DNA of 31,000 nucleotides from Methylococcaceae bacterium UBA4132. GTDB taxonomy: Bacteria; Pseudomonadota; Gammaproteobacteria; Methylococcales; Methylomonadaceae. The stretch spans positions 1 to 31,000 of the forward strand of contig DFWO01000007.1 of the NCBI GenBank assembly GCA_002380945.1, given 5' to 3'. Positions 1-8,086 of the stretch are shown here, piece after piece. The position numbers and the translations under genes are program-made. Position 1 is the stretch's first letter. The number at the start of each line of letters is the position of its first letter. Below the pieces are notes generated by a model. That model was not told the DNA's origin, did not search any database, and was given only the letters and a program-made list of their open reading frames with translations.

Positions 1-38
1 GGGGTACGGTAAGGATTCCTTCGTAAATGAGTAACATC
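1..38 (+). repeat. Left terminal inverted repeat of the Tn3-family element
   Basis: The sequence starts GGGGTACGGTAAGG and ends about 38 bases in. It is matched in reverse complement by 7756-7793; the differences are at repeat position 5 (T here, G on the right) and position 35 (C here, T on the right). It lies just downstream of the transposase stop codon. It is the transposase binding and cleavage site. Confidence 0.93.
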
Positions 39-42
39 CCTT

Positions 43-3033
43 TCAGGCCAAATCGAACTTAACGCCGTAGTTTATCGGCTCCAGTTTCCGTTCCCTCAAC
101 TCGTACATTCCAAAGCGGTTGGTATGGTGTGTCCTGTATGGGCTTAATCCGTCAAGAATTTCTGGTGTTAATTGGAAACCTTCAGCCTCAAGCTCTTTCA
201 ATGCTTGGGTGATCGTATGACAATTGTGGAAGATCAGCAAATTGGCGATTAGATGGTTATATTTAATGATTTTCAGTTGGTTATCCCGTACATTGTCTTC
301 TATCGTGTCAGAACCGAAGTAAATCCACTGGGCAAATTTATTAAAGCCCTCGCATTTATTCTGTGCCGCTTGGACAATGCGCCGAAGTTCATGGTCACCG
401 ATATACTCCAACAGAGAAATGGTGCGGATGACCCGGCCCAACTCGCGGAAGGCGAAATAAAGCTTATTTTTCCGGCTGGCAGTCCCAAGCTTCCGCAAAA
501 TAGTCGATGGTGAAATCCGACCGGCCCGGATCGACTGAGCCACTTGCAGCATATCAGGCAGATGGCGGGCGATCAACTCCCAGTCGATGTTATCCTTGGT
601 AAATAAATCTCCGATATGCAGGTAGGTAGTCTTGGCTGTTGGACGGAACCATTTCAAATCTTTCCAGTTTCGGATACGCGGCATCAGCTTGATACCTAAC
701 AAAAAAGCCAAACCATAAACCGGTGCGCTTTGAGCCTGGGTATCGCCGTGCACTGTGTCGGGCTGGATATCCGACTTGTTCTTAGTGAGGCCGTCGAGGA
801 TATACACGGCTTCCCATACCCCGCAAGGAATGAAGTGGGAAAACAGGGCGATATAGTTGTCGCTGACATGGTAATAAGCGATGCCGCCATAACCCCCGTA
901 GCGGATATGCCGCTCTGACAACAGATTGTTTTCGTACAGATTCCATTGCGTACCGTCGGCTGCAACCCGTTTCGTATCGCCCCAGTAGCCCGGCAATTCA
1001 AATTTATTGTACGCATTGATCGCCATCGTAATCGCCGACTCCAACTTTTCTGTGGTGACTTGACGCTGATTGACGAAAGACACTTGCCGTGCGCTGATGT
1101 CGGCAATGTTCTTGGCTATTTGCGTTGGTCCTATGCCTGTACCATAAGCGAACACCGTCAGAATTTTACGCCGGTCTTCTTCCTGGAGCTTGCTTTTATG
1201 GCCGCTCAATGGAGCAAAAGATTTTCCCCAGCCGAGCCATTGCAAAGTATCGGCAAGCACATCCAGTAACGATAGCTCCAGTTTATCAAGTTTTCGGGTT
1301 AATGCTTCGTCCAACTGCTTGAATCCTGGCGGTACTGGCTTTTTTTCTTGGCGAAGTAATTTAGGGCGGCCATTAATGATCTTGAAATAGGGATTGTCCT
1401 GGTAAGTCGAATCGAGTTGTTCAGCCGCATTAGCAAGCAAAGCGCGGACGTGATTGATAAAAGCATCAGTTTCAAGGGGCAACCCAACTTCTTCGCTGTA
1501 TTCATACCGTGTGCGTTCGCATTCATCCATTGGCACCAATTCATCGCGGTGGTCTGAATAAGCATCGCTACCAACAACGCAAATATCGCCCGATTTTAAT
1601 TCTTGCACCATTTGTAAACAGACGCAGGCTTCGAATTGGCGGTAGTTAATACGAGTTGCCACCGTATTTCGCTGGCTTTCCCCGGTAACAAGCTGCCACC
1701 ATCGTTCCGGTATCCAAGCCAGGTCATTTGGGGTTAATTTTGTTTTACTATTAAAATTGAAATCAAACCACTCCTTATGCCGCGACCTGTTGCCCAGGAC
1801 AAAAGCCAAGGAGCGTTCAAAACCGTTATCCTGGCTGGTGGATACCCAGCTTAACTTGCTTAATATCCGTAACAACGCTGACCGCTTTGGCTTAAAATAA
1901 TGGCGGATAAAACGAAACGGATTTTTCCCGCCATACTCGGCATGTAAGCGTGAGAATTCGCACAGATCAGGACGATTGGTCACGGCATGGCGAACACTTT
2001 GTAACTGCTCGTTTTCCGGTTGGCCGGAACTCAAGACGGTTTCCAGGAAAGCGAAGCGGCGCAGGATTTCGTCCGTCATTTCCTGATTGTCTTTGAGATA
2101 TTTTTCCAACGCATCTTGGGCGGTGTGCTCTATTTTCCTCATTTGTTTACAAAAAATATCGCAGAGGTCGTCGGTTACTATGGCTAAACGATGCCGGATT
2201 AAAGCTAAGGCAACCGCATAGCGTTTAGCGGCGGTCATATCGACCATGCTGGCGGCATCCAGGCTATTACCTTCGAGCGCCCATTGTTTTGATTTAATAA
2301 CTGGAATCGTCTTCAGAATATCTGAATGGCCCGACAATGCCATCAAGTTGTCATAACGGGCAAGCAAATTACGAATCCCGTCTATCGTTGGCTTGGCTGT
2401 GTCCCGCTTAAGGTCGTTCCAGGGGCTAACACGGCGTGGATCATTGCTGACAATAAAGAGTTGGTCGATAAAGGATCGACCTTCATCCGTGAGCGTATTG
2501 TGGATGCTTGTGTATAACGCCTGGTTCGCCGAAACCCGCTGTACCCGCGCTTCCCGAGCTAAAGTATCGAATGCTGGCAATTCGTATCGGTAGCGAACCA
2601 GCGTCTCGATGCCAATGTTCACGATATCGATAATATCTTCCTTGGTCATAGCTGCATCATGAAAAGCTTGCCGCATGAGCCTCTTGCCATCGTCGCCAAA
2701 TGGCTTGACACCAAGAAAATCCCGTACTGCCGACAAATGTTTACGCCTGGCTTGGGAACTATCGTACTGCGCCAGACTATCTTTGTCATAAAATTCGCCG
2801 ACAACAGTGGCGATATGTTCGATGATTGCGCTCGGCACTTCCTTAGAAAAAACAAAGTAACCGAGCCGTTGATAGGTTTTGAGCAACAGGACAAAACCCA
2901 AGCGCGTCGTAGCTGATCGGGTCATGCTGTTGCAAAACTGCAATTCGGTATCCGACAGGGTATAGAATTCTTCCAGTTCTGTTGGCGCAAGACGGCTTTT
3001 GAACCGGGGATAGGCGGTATCGCTAGGTTGCAA
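43..3033 (-). CDS. tnpA: Tn3-family transposase TnpA
   Basis: This 996-aa protein has the full usual length for Tn3-family transposases. The first 150 or so residues look like the DUF4158 N-terminal DNA-binding domain, and the catalytic domain covers roughly residues 580-980. The acidic triad is visible: D693 in AADGTQWN, D764 in VHGDTQAQS and, most probably, E895 in NKCEGFNKF, with spacing like the known Tn3 triad. The conserved C-terminal SPYRTHHTNRFG block is present. It should nick the terminal repeats and drive replicative transposition. The first possible start is a TTG at 3033, with an in-frame stop just upstream and no clear ribosome-binding site, so the start is uncertain. No frameshift is seen, so the gene looks functional. 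Confidence 0.95.
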   Translation of the reverse strand: MQPSDTAYPRFKSRLAPTELEEFYTLSDTELQFCNSMTRSATTRLGFVLLLKTYQRLGYFVFSKEVPSAIIEHIATVVGEFYDKDSLAQYDSSQARRKHLSAVRDFLGVKPFGDDGKRLMRQAFHDAAMTKEDIIDIVNIGIETLVRYRYELPAFDTLAREARVQRVSANQALYTSIHNTLTDEGRSFIDQLFIVSNDPRRVSPWNDLKRDTAKPTIDGIRNLLARYDNLMALSGHSDILKTIPVIKSKQWALEGNSLDAASMVDMTAAKRYAVALALIRHRLAIVTDDLCDIFCKQMRKIEHTAQDALEKYLKDNQEMTDEILRRFAFLETVLSSGQPENEQLQSVRHAVTNRPDLCEFSRLHAEYGGKNPFRFIRHYFKPKRSALLRILSKLSWVSTSQDNGFERSLAFVLGNRSRHKEWFDFNFNSKTKLTPNDLAWIPERWWQLVTGESQRNTVATRINYRQFEACVCLQMVQELKSGDICVVGSDAYSDHRDELVPMDECERTRYEYSEEVGLPLETDAFINHVRALLANAAEQLDSTYQDNPYFKIINGRPKLLRQEKKPVPPGFKQLDEALTRKLDKLELSLLDVLADTLQWLGWGKSFAPLSGHKSKLQEEDRRKILTVFAYGTGIGPTQIAKNIADISARQVSFVNQRQVTTEKLESAITMAINAYNKFELPGYWGDTKRVAADGTQWNLYENNLLSERHIRYGGYGGIAYYHVSDNYIALFSHFIPCGVWEAVYILDGLTKNKSDIQPDTVHGDTQAQSAPVYGLAFLLGIKLMPRIRNWKDLKWFRPTAKTTYLHIGDLFTKDNIDWELIARHLPDMLQVAQSIRAGRISPSTILRKLGTASRKNKLYFAFRELGRVIRTISLLEYIGDHELRRIVQAAQNKCEGFNKFAQWIYFGSDTIEDNVRDNQLKIIKYNHLIANLLIFHNCHTITQALKELEAEGFQLTPEILDGLSPYRTHHTNRFGMYELRERKLEPINYGVKFDLA

Positions 3034-3197
3034 AGGCTAACAATCGGGTAAAATTAAACGCAAGAAAAACGACCGTTTATCTGGTAGATGAAATAACACA
3101 TGAACCAGGGTATAAAATAACAAGAAAACCCATTGATAAAAACAAAACAATATTGTACCCTTAACCTTATCTTTTCTTGTACTTTTTGTTGATCACT
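3034..3197. promoter_or_regulatory. Divergent tnpA/tnpR intergenic region, probable res site
   Basis: These 164 bases separate the divergent transposase and resolvase genes. In Tn3-type elements with this layout, res (three resolvase-binding subsites) and both promoters lie here. The stretch is AT-rich with several short imperfect dyads. I could not assign the three subsites or the crossover dinucleotide by eye, so the call rests on position and family knowledge. Confidence 0.6.
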
Positions 3198-3806
3198 ATG
3201 CTGGTGGGTTATGTTCGGGTTTCCAAAAGCGACGGCAGCCAAACCTTGGAGCCCCAACGGGATGCCCTATTAGCCGCTGGGGTGGAGAAAAACCGCATTT
3301 ATGAAGATTTGGCTTCCGGACGCAAGGATGACAGGCCGGGGCTGAACGCTTGCCTTAAAGCCCTACAACCGGGAAATACCCTAGTGGTCTGGAAGCTGGA
3401 TCGGCTTGGCCGGGACTTAAAACACTTGGTCACGACCGTTGACGAACTCAGGAAGCGTGATGTGGGCTTAAAGGTATTGGCTGGGGCTGGTGCTCAGATT
3501 GACACCACCACATCAAATGGGAGGCTGTTTTTCGGGATATTTGCGGCGCTGGCCGAATTTGAGAGGGAGTTGATCGCCGAACGCACCCGTGCAGGGCTGG
3601 CGGCAGCTAGGGCAAGAGGGCGGAAAGGCGGAAGGCCGAGAAAAATGGACAGGGCGACATTGACGATGGCAATGTCGGCGATGGCTGATCCTAAAGCCAA
3701 TGCGTCTGAGGTGGCCAAAAGGCTTGGAATTACGACGACGACACTTTATATGTACGTCAACGGGGATGGGTCGTTAAAAGAAGCAGGTCAATTAATCATT
3801 AGATAA
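3198..3806 (+). CDS. tnpR: Serine resolvase TnpR
   Basis: This is a small serine recombinase of 202 aa from the ATG at 3198. An in-frame TTG at 3177 would add seven residues, but the conserved N-terminus MLVGYVRVSKSDG begins at the ATG. The catalytic serine is S9 in YVRVSKSDG. The arginine motif KLDRLGRDLKHL, the long helix around LAEFERELIAERTRAGL and the GRKGGRPRKM linker follow in family order. The C-terminal 45 or so residues form the helix-turn-helix (ASEVAKRLGITTTTLYMY) that binds res. It resolves cointegrates made by the neighbouring transposase and usually also represses the shared intergenic promoters. No ribosome-binding site is obvious before the ATG. Length and motifs are complete. 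Confidence 0.94.
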   Translation: MLVGYVRVSKSDGSQTLEPQRDALLAAGVEKNRIYEDLASGRKDDRPGLNACLKALQPGNTLVVWKLDRLGRDLKHLVTTVDELRKRDVGLKVLAGAGAQIDTTTSNGRLFFGIFAALAEFERELIAERTRAGLAAARARGRKGGRPRKMDRATLTMAMSAMADPKANASEVAKRLGITTTTLYMYVNGDGSLKEAGQLIIR

Positions 3807-4000
3807 TGATTGCTTTTTGTCAATAAGTGGTCATTGGGAAATTGAGCCATTTTGTATTAATCAACCCAAATAAGGCTATCACATACGGTTTCCGACAATC
3901 CGGAGAGCAGGCTCTCACAGATTGTCTATCATAAATCCTATCAGCAACGCGAAAATTTATAGAAATATCGAAGTCTATTTAATTGAGTGCAATCGGACTT

Positions 4001-5122
4001 TTATTTTCCTATCCCTAAACTAACCGTTTTAAAAAAACCAATAATATCTTTATTCCGTCCAGGCCATTCTGGATGTGGGCCGTTGCCTTCGCAATACCAA
4101 GTCTGTACGCCGTTTTTGCAGCCACTGTAAGCCATACAACCTTCAATGCCTGGGACTGGGGTGGTAAAGGGCAATGGTTGCCCCGGTTTGAGGTCCAGGG
4201 CTTTTTGGTCAAGTTCTTGTTGGTAATAGTTTTCCCAGCCCAAGAATTTACTGGATTCTGGTACTTTTCTGTCACTGGTTTTGTAGGTTTTGGTCGTGCA
4301 TTTATTGCATTTTGCCCACCATTCAATAACTTCTTTGCCGTAGTTGGGAAACAGTTTGTCGCGACTGCTGTGCATTAGCATCACCGGTGTAGGTTTTACA
4401 CAATTTCGGTCTTCTAAATCTGCACCCCGAATACCGGCTGCGCTGGGTGCAATTGCGTTTGGAATGTGTTTAGTACCGTTGAATATGGCGGTTCCGATTG
4501 TCACTGTGCCGCCATCGGAATGTCCGGTCAAAAAAATACGTTTTTTGTCGATACACCATTTTTTCTGAATAAGCTTAGGTATTTCGGCCAATTGGACGAC
4601 GGATTCCGGCGATAATGGCCTGTGGTCAGCATACGCAATAACAAATCCTGCTGCGGTTGCCTCGCTAGTTAAATAGACCTGTTCTTCTGTTTCTTCCCGA
4701 TCTCGTCCGGCGGCGGCATATACCATTAATAATGGGTGAGCGATGGTATCTTTATAGTTTGAAGGTGTTCTGACTGAAAAACGGATGCCGTCATCGGTTT
4801 TTTCATCGTCACTGGGGCCGGCTTCACCCGGCTTTGATCCCGGTTGGCAACCTGTTGCTGACAGATCTTTGGTATAAACGGTTTCACTTATATTGACACC
4901 TGCCTTCGCTGATTCGGTGATATGGGCATCCGGCGTGTAGTACGTTTTGCTGGCACCGGTAAATCCAGCCATAAACAGGCCAAATGCCATGACGAATGTC
5001 ATCAGGAGATCGGGTTGTTTGCCGCGATAACGCAGCCATTCCGGCTTGAACAGGCCAATAAACAAGATTGCAATAGAGCCAATAATCAATAACCTGAAAA
5101 AATACAGCAGTAACGTACTCAT
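4001..5122 (-). CDS. Membrane-anchored PHB-depolymerase/LpqC-type alpha/beta hydrolase
   Basis: This 373-aa protein has two N-terminal hydrophobic segments (about residues 4-24 and 38-57), followed by a soluble alpha/beta-hydrolase domain from about residue 112. The nucleophile elbow is GHSDGG with S202; D255 in SSRDKLFPN and H350 in GNGPHPEWPG complete a plausible triad. Several cysteines (C190, C241, C272, C275, C329, C335, C344) suggest disulfides and an extracytoplasmic domain. The family resembles polyhydroxybutyrate depolymerases and feruloyl or acetyl-xylan-type esterases, so the substrate is an ester but is otherwise unknown. It is the last gene of a leftward operon, 37 bases after the AhpD-like gene, and is transposon cargo. 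I trust the hydrolase fold more than any substrate. Confidence 0.8.
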   Translation of the reverse strand: MSTLLLYFFRLLIIGSIAILFIGLFKPEWLRYRGKQPDLLMTFVMAFGLFMAGFTGASKTYYTPDAHITESAKAGVNISETVYTKDLSATGCQPGSKPGEAGPSDDEKTDDGIRFSVRTPSNYKDTIAHPLLMVYAAAGRDREETEEQVYLTSEATAAGFVIAYADHRPLSPESVVQLAEIPKLIQKKWCIDKKRIFLTGHSDGGTVTIGTAIFNGTKHIPNAIAPSAAGIRGADLEDRNCVKPTPVMLMHSSRDKLFPNYGKEVIEWWAKCNKCTTKTYKTSDRKVPESSKFLGWENYYQQELDQKALDLKPGQPLPFTTPVPGIEGCMAYSGCKNGVQTWYCEGNGPHPEWPGRNKDIIGFFKTVSLGIGK

Positions 5123-5159
5123 GGCTTAACCTCAATTAGTTTGTTAAACGGTTTTGTTT

Positions 5160-5687
5160 TCAAGAATGATACTTGGCTGTCGGTTTGATGGCAGGCTGAG
5201 TTTGTTTGCTGTGGGCTGCTTTCTTGTCAATGCCAACCCCCATCGCAAAGCGGTTCATGCAATTCGCGACTGCACACAAACGCACCGTGTCTAGCAAGGC
5301 GCGTTCATCCCAGCCAGTTTCATAGATGGAGTTGACATCAGCTTGTGTTATTTGGTCAGGTGTCAAGGTAAGTTTTTTTACGAAGTGCAGGATGGGCTTT
5401 AGCTTGTCATCAACTTTTGCGCTGTCAATGTCCAATTTTAATTGGCCGTAGACGGATTCATCGATACCCAATTCCTTAAACAGCGACTTATGTGCTGTAT
5501 AACAGAATTCCGATTGGTTTAGATCGGAGGTATAAGCGATAATCAGTTCACGCGTCCCTTTGCCCAAAGGCGAAAAACTACCTTTAATATCTTCCAATAA
5601 TTTAAACAACAGGATGCCAAGGCGTGGGTATTTTGCCAGTAATCCGGCGATATTTTCCAAGTCAGGGCTTGAAGGTAGGTAAGACAT
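5160..5687 (-). CDS. AhpD/carboxymuconolactone-decarboxylase-like protein with altered CxxC
   Basis: This 175-aa protein belongs to the peroxidase-related AhpD-like all-helical fold. The family core is visible as RELIIAYTSDLNQSEFC, then YTAHKSLF. Relatives usually carry NxCxYCxxxH at this site. Here the first cysteine is a serine (S59) while C62 and H66 remain, so a CxxC disulfide cycle cannot form. It may work through a single cysteine, or act as a hydratase, decarboxylase or binding protein. Downstream helices include LDTVRLCAVANCMNRFAMGVG. The last 20 residues are a low-complexity tail. It sits between the EthD-like gene (49 bases upstream) and the hydrolase gene (37 bases downstream) on the same strand, so co-transcription is very likely. 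Confidence 0.75.
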   Translation of the reverse strand: MSYLPSSPDLENIAGLLAKYPRLGILLFKLLEDIKGSFSPLGKGTRELIIAYTSDLNQSEFCYTAHKSLFKELGIDESVYGQLKLDIDSAKVDDKLKPILHFVKKLTLTPDQITQADVNSIYETGWDERALLDTVRLCAVANCMNRFAMGVGIDKKAAHSKQTQPAIKPTAKYHS

Positions 5688-5736
5688 AGTAATCTCTGGG
5701 CAAATGAAGAGGGATAGGCCAAATTGTCGGCAAACC

Positions 5737-6063
5737 TTAAAACACGAAAGTTTCGACTTCCGCGATTAAAAACAGGGGATCGCCACCGCTGGAAATTTCA
5801 ACGGCATGGGCCGCCGTTTCCTGTCCGCCCGGCGAACTCAGACAGTCCTCCAAATCCTTCATGGACGGAAAATAAACTTCCGCAATACGATGGTACGGTG
5901 CTTGTTCTCGCCCCGGAGCTGCCGTGATCAAGTTGGCATCAAAGCGAATTTTGCCGGCCAGTTTTGCTACCGCCAAGGGAAAATGTTCATGTTCGTAACG
6001 ACGTTCAAAGACAGCGACATCGGTGGGGGTTGGGTACATAACAATCAGTTTTGCTGTTTTCAT
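5737..6063 (-). CDS. EthD-family protein
   Basis: This small ferredoxin-like alpha-beta barrel protein has 108 aa from the chosen start. The opening AKLIVMYPTPTDVAVFERRY and the HEHFPLAVAKL segment are typical of EthD proteins, which occur with degradation operons for ethers, quinones or polyketide-like compounds and are usually dimeric. A Met codon 15 bases upstream (6078) lies inside a regulatory repeat. The ATG at 6063 follows AAGGAAAACC, a good ribosome-binding site at proper spacing, so I prefer it. It is the first gene of the leftward cargo operon and is divergent from the LysR gene. The reaction is not known. Confidence 0.82.
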   Translation of the reverse strand: MKTAKLIVMYPTPTDVAVFERRYEHEHFPLAVAKLAGKIRFDANLITAAPGREQAPYHRIAEVYFPSMKDLEDCLSSPGGQETAAHAVEISSGGDPLFLIAEVETFVF

Positions 6064-6076
6064 GGTTTTCCTTTTC

Positions 6077-6169
6077 ATAGGGTTTGTTTATGGTGAGGTG
6101 ATCATATTCCCTAATTATAAGGCTTGTAAAATACTAACTGCCTATGAAAGAATAGGTTTTTGCTATATA
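6077..6169. promoter_or_regulatory. Divergent promoter/operator between EthD-type operon and lysR
   Basis: Several copies of CATAGG or its complement CCTATG lie here: CATAGG at 6077, CCTATG at 6141, and ATAGG at 6152 forming CCTAT-N6-ATAGG. Leftward, a perfect TATAAT (plus-strand coordinates 6114-6119) has its -35 zone over the CCTATG site, the usual arrangement for a LysR-activated promoter. Rightward, TATATA at 6164-6169 sits 17 bases from the same CCTATG, so lysR is probably autoregulated. The bases 6124-6149 recur inverted after lysR, at 7069-7094. Confidence 0.6.
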
Positions 6170-6186
6170 AGTTCGAGGAAGGCACT

Positions 6187-7059
6187 ATGGAAATGCACCA
6201 AATCCGTTATTTTTTGGCGGTTTGCGATCACGGCAGTTTTACCCGTGCCGCGCAATTCAGCTATATTTCCCAGCCGTCTTTAACGCAATCCATCAAAAAA
6301 TTGGAAGATGAATTGGGCGGGGAATTGTTCACCCGTGATCGTTCCGGATGTTTGCTGACTTCGCTTGGCCGCTTGGTGGAGCCAAATTTTCGTAAGATAT
6401 ACAAGGAAACCGTCGCGACCAAGGCAGATGCCATCCGTTTTACCAAGCTGAACAATATCCCGTTGCGGATAGGCCTGATGGCAACCGTAGGCGCACAACG
6501 CTTAAGCCCGATTTTTGCCCATTACAAGCATGAGTTTCCCAACATTGAATTTGAATTGATTATCGACTGTGAAACGGCATTATTGCAGCAACTGGAATCG
6601 GAATTGCTGGATTTGGTGATTAGCGCCCCTGTGCAATTGCTGGGTTCGCCCTACCAATCGACTTTGCTGTATACCGAAAAGTACGTGGTTGCGTTTAACA
6701 ACAAGCACCGCTTCAATCACTTGGGCAAAATCGACCTCAAGGAAATCCAGTCCGAGCCTTATTTGGACCGGTTAAACTGTGAACTCAGGGATACCCTGCG
6801 GGCAATCTGCCAAGACCAGGAAGTGAACCTCTACGCCGCGTACCGCAGCAACAGCGAGGATTGGATCGTCAACTTGGTGCGCGCTGGCATGGGCGTTGCG
6901 CTGATGCCAGAGTACAGCCTGCCTGCAAACGCCGATGACGTACGTTGCCGTTATTTGAGCAATCCCGAAATAAGCCGCCAGATATATGCGATTTATTATC
7001 CGCAGAACCAGAAAAATACTGAAATTAAGAACTTGCTTGCAGTTTTAATCCATAGGTAA
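6187..7059 (+). CDS. LysR-type transcriptional regulator
   Basis: This 290-aa regulator has the standard LysR layout. The N-terminal winged helix (about residues 2-60) has the hallmark FLAVCDHGSFTRAAQ, SQPSLTQSIKKLEDELGG and LFTRDRSG. A substrate-binding-like effector domain (about 90-285) follows, with LRIGLMATVGAQRLSPIF at its start. The ATG at 6187 is preceded by GAGGAAGG, a good ribosome-binding site; longer versions lack homology. It is divergent from the EthD-type cargo operon and most likely activates it in response to a small molecule, with CATAGG-type repeats on both flanks as candidate operators. The effector cannot be named from sequence. Confidence 0.92.
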   Translation: MEMHQIRYFLAVCDHGSFTRAAQFSYISQPSLTQSIKKLEDELGGELFTRDRSGCLLTSLGRLVEPNFRKIYKETVATKADAIRFTKLNNIPLRIGLMATVGAQRLSPIFAHYKHEFPNIEFELIIDCETALLQQLESELLDLVISAPVQLLGSPYQSTLLYTEKYVVAFNNKHRFNHLGKIDLKEIQSEPYLDRLNCELRDTLRAICQDQEVNLYAAYRSNSEDWIVNLVRAGMGVALMPEYSLPANADDVRCRYLSNPEISRQIYAIYYPQNQKNTEIKNLLAVLIHR

Positions 7060-7094
7060 ACCCTATGTTTTCATAGGCTGTTAGTATTTTACAA
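7051..7094. promoter_or_regulatory. Inverted copy of the LysR operator downstream of lysR
   Basis: Bases 7069-7094 match the reverse complement of 6124-6149 at 25 of 26 positions. Immediately left is a cluster of dyads: CATAGG/CCTATG at 7051-7067 and a perfect CCTATG-TTTT-CATAGG at 7062-7077. The copy faces rightward, whereas the upstream original faces the leftward operon, so lysR is bracketed by mirror-image operators. Confidence 0.6.
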
Positions 7095-7104
7095 ACGCGC
7101 CTGA

Positions 7105-7152
7105 TTAATTATAAGATTCGCTCAGGCACATCAACAAAAGGCTTGCGCCCAT
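7105..7152 (-). CDS. Possible 15-aa leader peptide or truncated gene start
   Basis: An ATG at 7152 (reading left) is preceded, after 7 bases, by a perfect AAGGAGG. Only 15 codons follow (MGASLLLMCLSESYN) before a TAA, and the inverted LysR operator comes next. It could be a leader peptide or the surviving 5' end of a deleted gene. The ribosome-binding site is the only real evidence. Confidence 0.2.
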   Translation of the reverse strand: MGASLLLMCLSESYN

Positions 7153-7339
7153 TAGTTTACCTCCTTAAATCCAAAAAAATAAATATGTGCCATTCTAATA
7201 GCTATATGATACAGCTATGGAAAGCAGTATAAATACCAACTATTTTGATCTGATTGAATGACTAGGCTTTTTTCAACTTCTTACTTTAAGTAAGGTAATT
7301 TATCGCGAGACAGGATGCCTGTATTTGAGGTGGTACATA

Positions 7340-7447
7340 ATGAATGATGTGAAAAAACTCTTGTTAGCGCTTGGGCTGCTTTTTTTATTGGTTCAATTCA
7401 TAACATTTATACTGGTTGGAACTAAAGGTATCTGGTCTGGCTATTGA
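7340..7447 (+). CDS. Small single-span membrane protein (35 aa)
   Basis: An ATG at 7340 follows GAGGTGG at good spacing. The 35-residue product starts with a short charged piece (MNDVKK), then one hydrophobic helix of about 20 residues, then a short tail ending GIWSGY. A perfect 7-bp dyad (CTTACTT, one base, AAGTAAG) lies upstream at 7280-7294 and may be regulatory. It lies on the side of lysR faced by the inverted operator copy. I do not recognise a family; it may be a genuine small membrane protein or a remnant. Confidence 0.4.
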   Translation: MNDVKKLLLALGLLFLLVQFITFILVGTKGIWSGY

Positions 7448-7568
7448 TTTTTATCCAAGTAAGCCAAGCCCAAACCGAACAGGAAAAGTATTTCAGGCAT
7501 TTCAACCGTATCCAGTAAAAATTATCAAAAAAGACCAACCAGAATTATACGAAAGAGTCCGCAGATAA
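7416..7568 (+). pseudogene. Possible decayed reading frame in transposon cargo
   Basis: This frame stays open from the stop at 7401-7403 to a TAA at 7566 and overlaps the end of the 35-aa gene. Its product includes GLAIDFYPSKPSPNR and VKIIKKDQPELYERVRR, which read like real protein rather than noise, but there is no credible start. I do not recognise the family. The remaining bases up to the right terminal repeat (7569-7755) show no gene to me. Confidence 0.25.
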
Positions 7569-7755
7569 TTATGCAGAACAGGCATTCATCCTTAGCTATA
7601 GTGCGGTCTGCAGTTATAGTCCGATATTGAAGGCCTGCTTATTACAATTTTATTGTCTGCTATCAAAAAATATGAAGGGCAGGACTTGGCCGTTTTCTAA
7701 CCTTACAAAGTGTTAATATCTGTCTGCTTTTTTTGACTGAAGCTGATTCGACTAA

Positions 7756-7793
7756 GATATTACTCATTTACGAAGGAATCCTTACCGTCCCCC
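7756..7793 (-). repeat. Right terminal inverted repeat of the Tn3-family element
   Basis: Read on the minus strand from 7793, the sequence begins GGGGGACGGTAAGG and matches the left end at 36 of 38 positions. The outermost bases carry the last codons and stop of the interrupted winged-helix gene. Confidence 0.92.
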
Positions 7794-8075
7794 AATGTGT
7801 TCAACAAGTTGGTATCGTGTCACCCAGATAGGCAGTTGGTTATAGCGTGTTTCTTTGAACTTTTCTCCGACAATCAAGCCTTGTTTGACTAAATCCCTCA
7901 GGGTGCGGTGTATCTGGCTGATACTGGGTACTTTATCTAATCCGTACCATTCGTAGCCGTGTTCCATCATGTAAAGCAGGCTTGACGCTGAATAAGGCGG
8001 AAGCCCGCAACCAGTGTCTTCGGTTTCTGATAACAGCCTGATAATGATTTGTCTATTCTTGGTGAAGTGTTTCAA
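7782..8075 (-). pseudogene. Winged-helix DNA-binding protein, 3' end cut by the Tn3 element
   Basis: The frame gives 97 aa, of which the last few residues (GGR and the TAA stop) are supplied by the transposon's terminal repeat, so the natural C-terminus is lost. The central part, VPSISQIHRTLRDLVKQGLI, then VGEKFKETRYNQLPIWVTRY, looks like the recognition helix and wing of a small winged-helix regulator. The start is probably the TTG at 8075; no ATG fits. A perfect inverted repeat at 8087-8120, just upstream, is a good candidate for its own operator. The missing remainder should continue before the left end of the transposon, outside this window. The exact family is unknown. Confidence 0.6.
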
Positions 8076-8086
8076 TTGCTTGCCTT

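Larger units (their letters stand above)
1..7793. mobile_element. Complete Tn3-family transposon with catabolic-type cargo
   Basis: The element is bounded by 38-bp inverted repeats at 1-38 and 7756-7793 that begin GGGG, as Tn3-family ends do, and match at 36 of 38 positions. Inside are a Tn3-type transposase, a divergent serine resolvase with a resolution-site region between them, then a cargo of four clear genes (hydrolase, AhpD-like, EthD-like, LysR) and some decayed small frames. Tn3 elements transpose by a replicative cointegrate that the resolvase separates at res. The bases just outside the right end are AATGT; a 5-bp target duplication would require the same bases before position 1, which lie outside this window. 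Its base composition is visibly richer in G+C than the region after 14000, which points to a separate origin. Confidence 0.93.

Noticed and set aside
7100..7340. tRNA or other structured RNA in the transposon cargo
   Set aside because: No cloverleaf or known RNA signature was found; the dyads there are short and operator-like.
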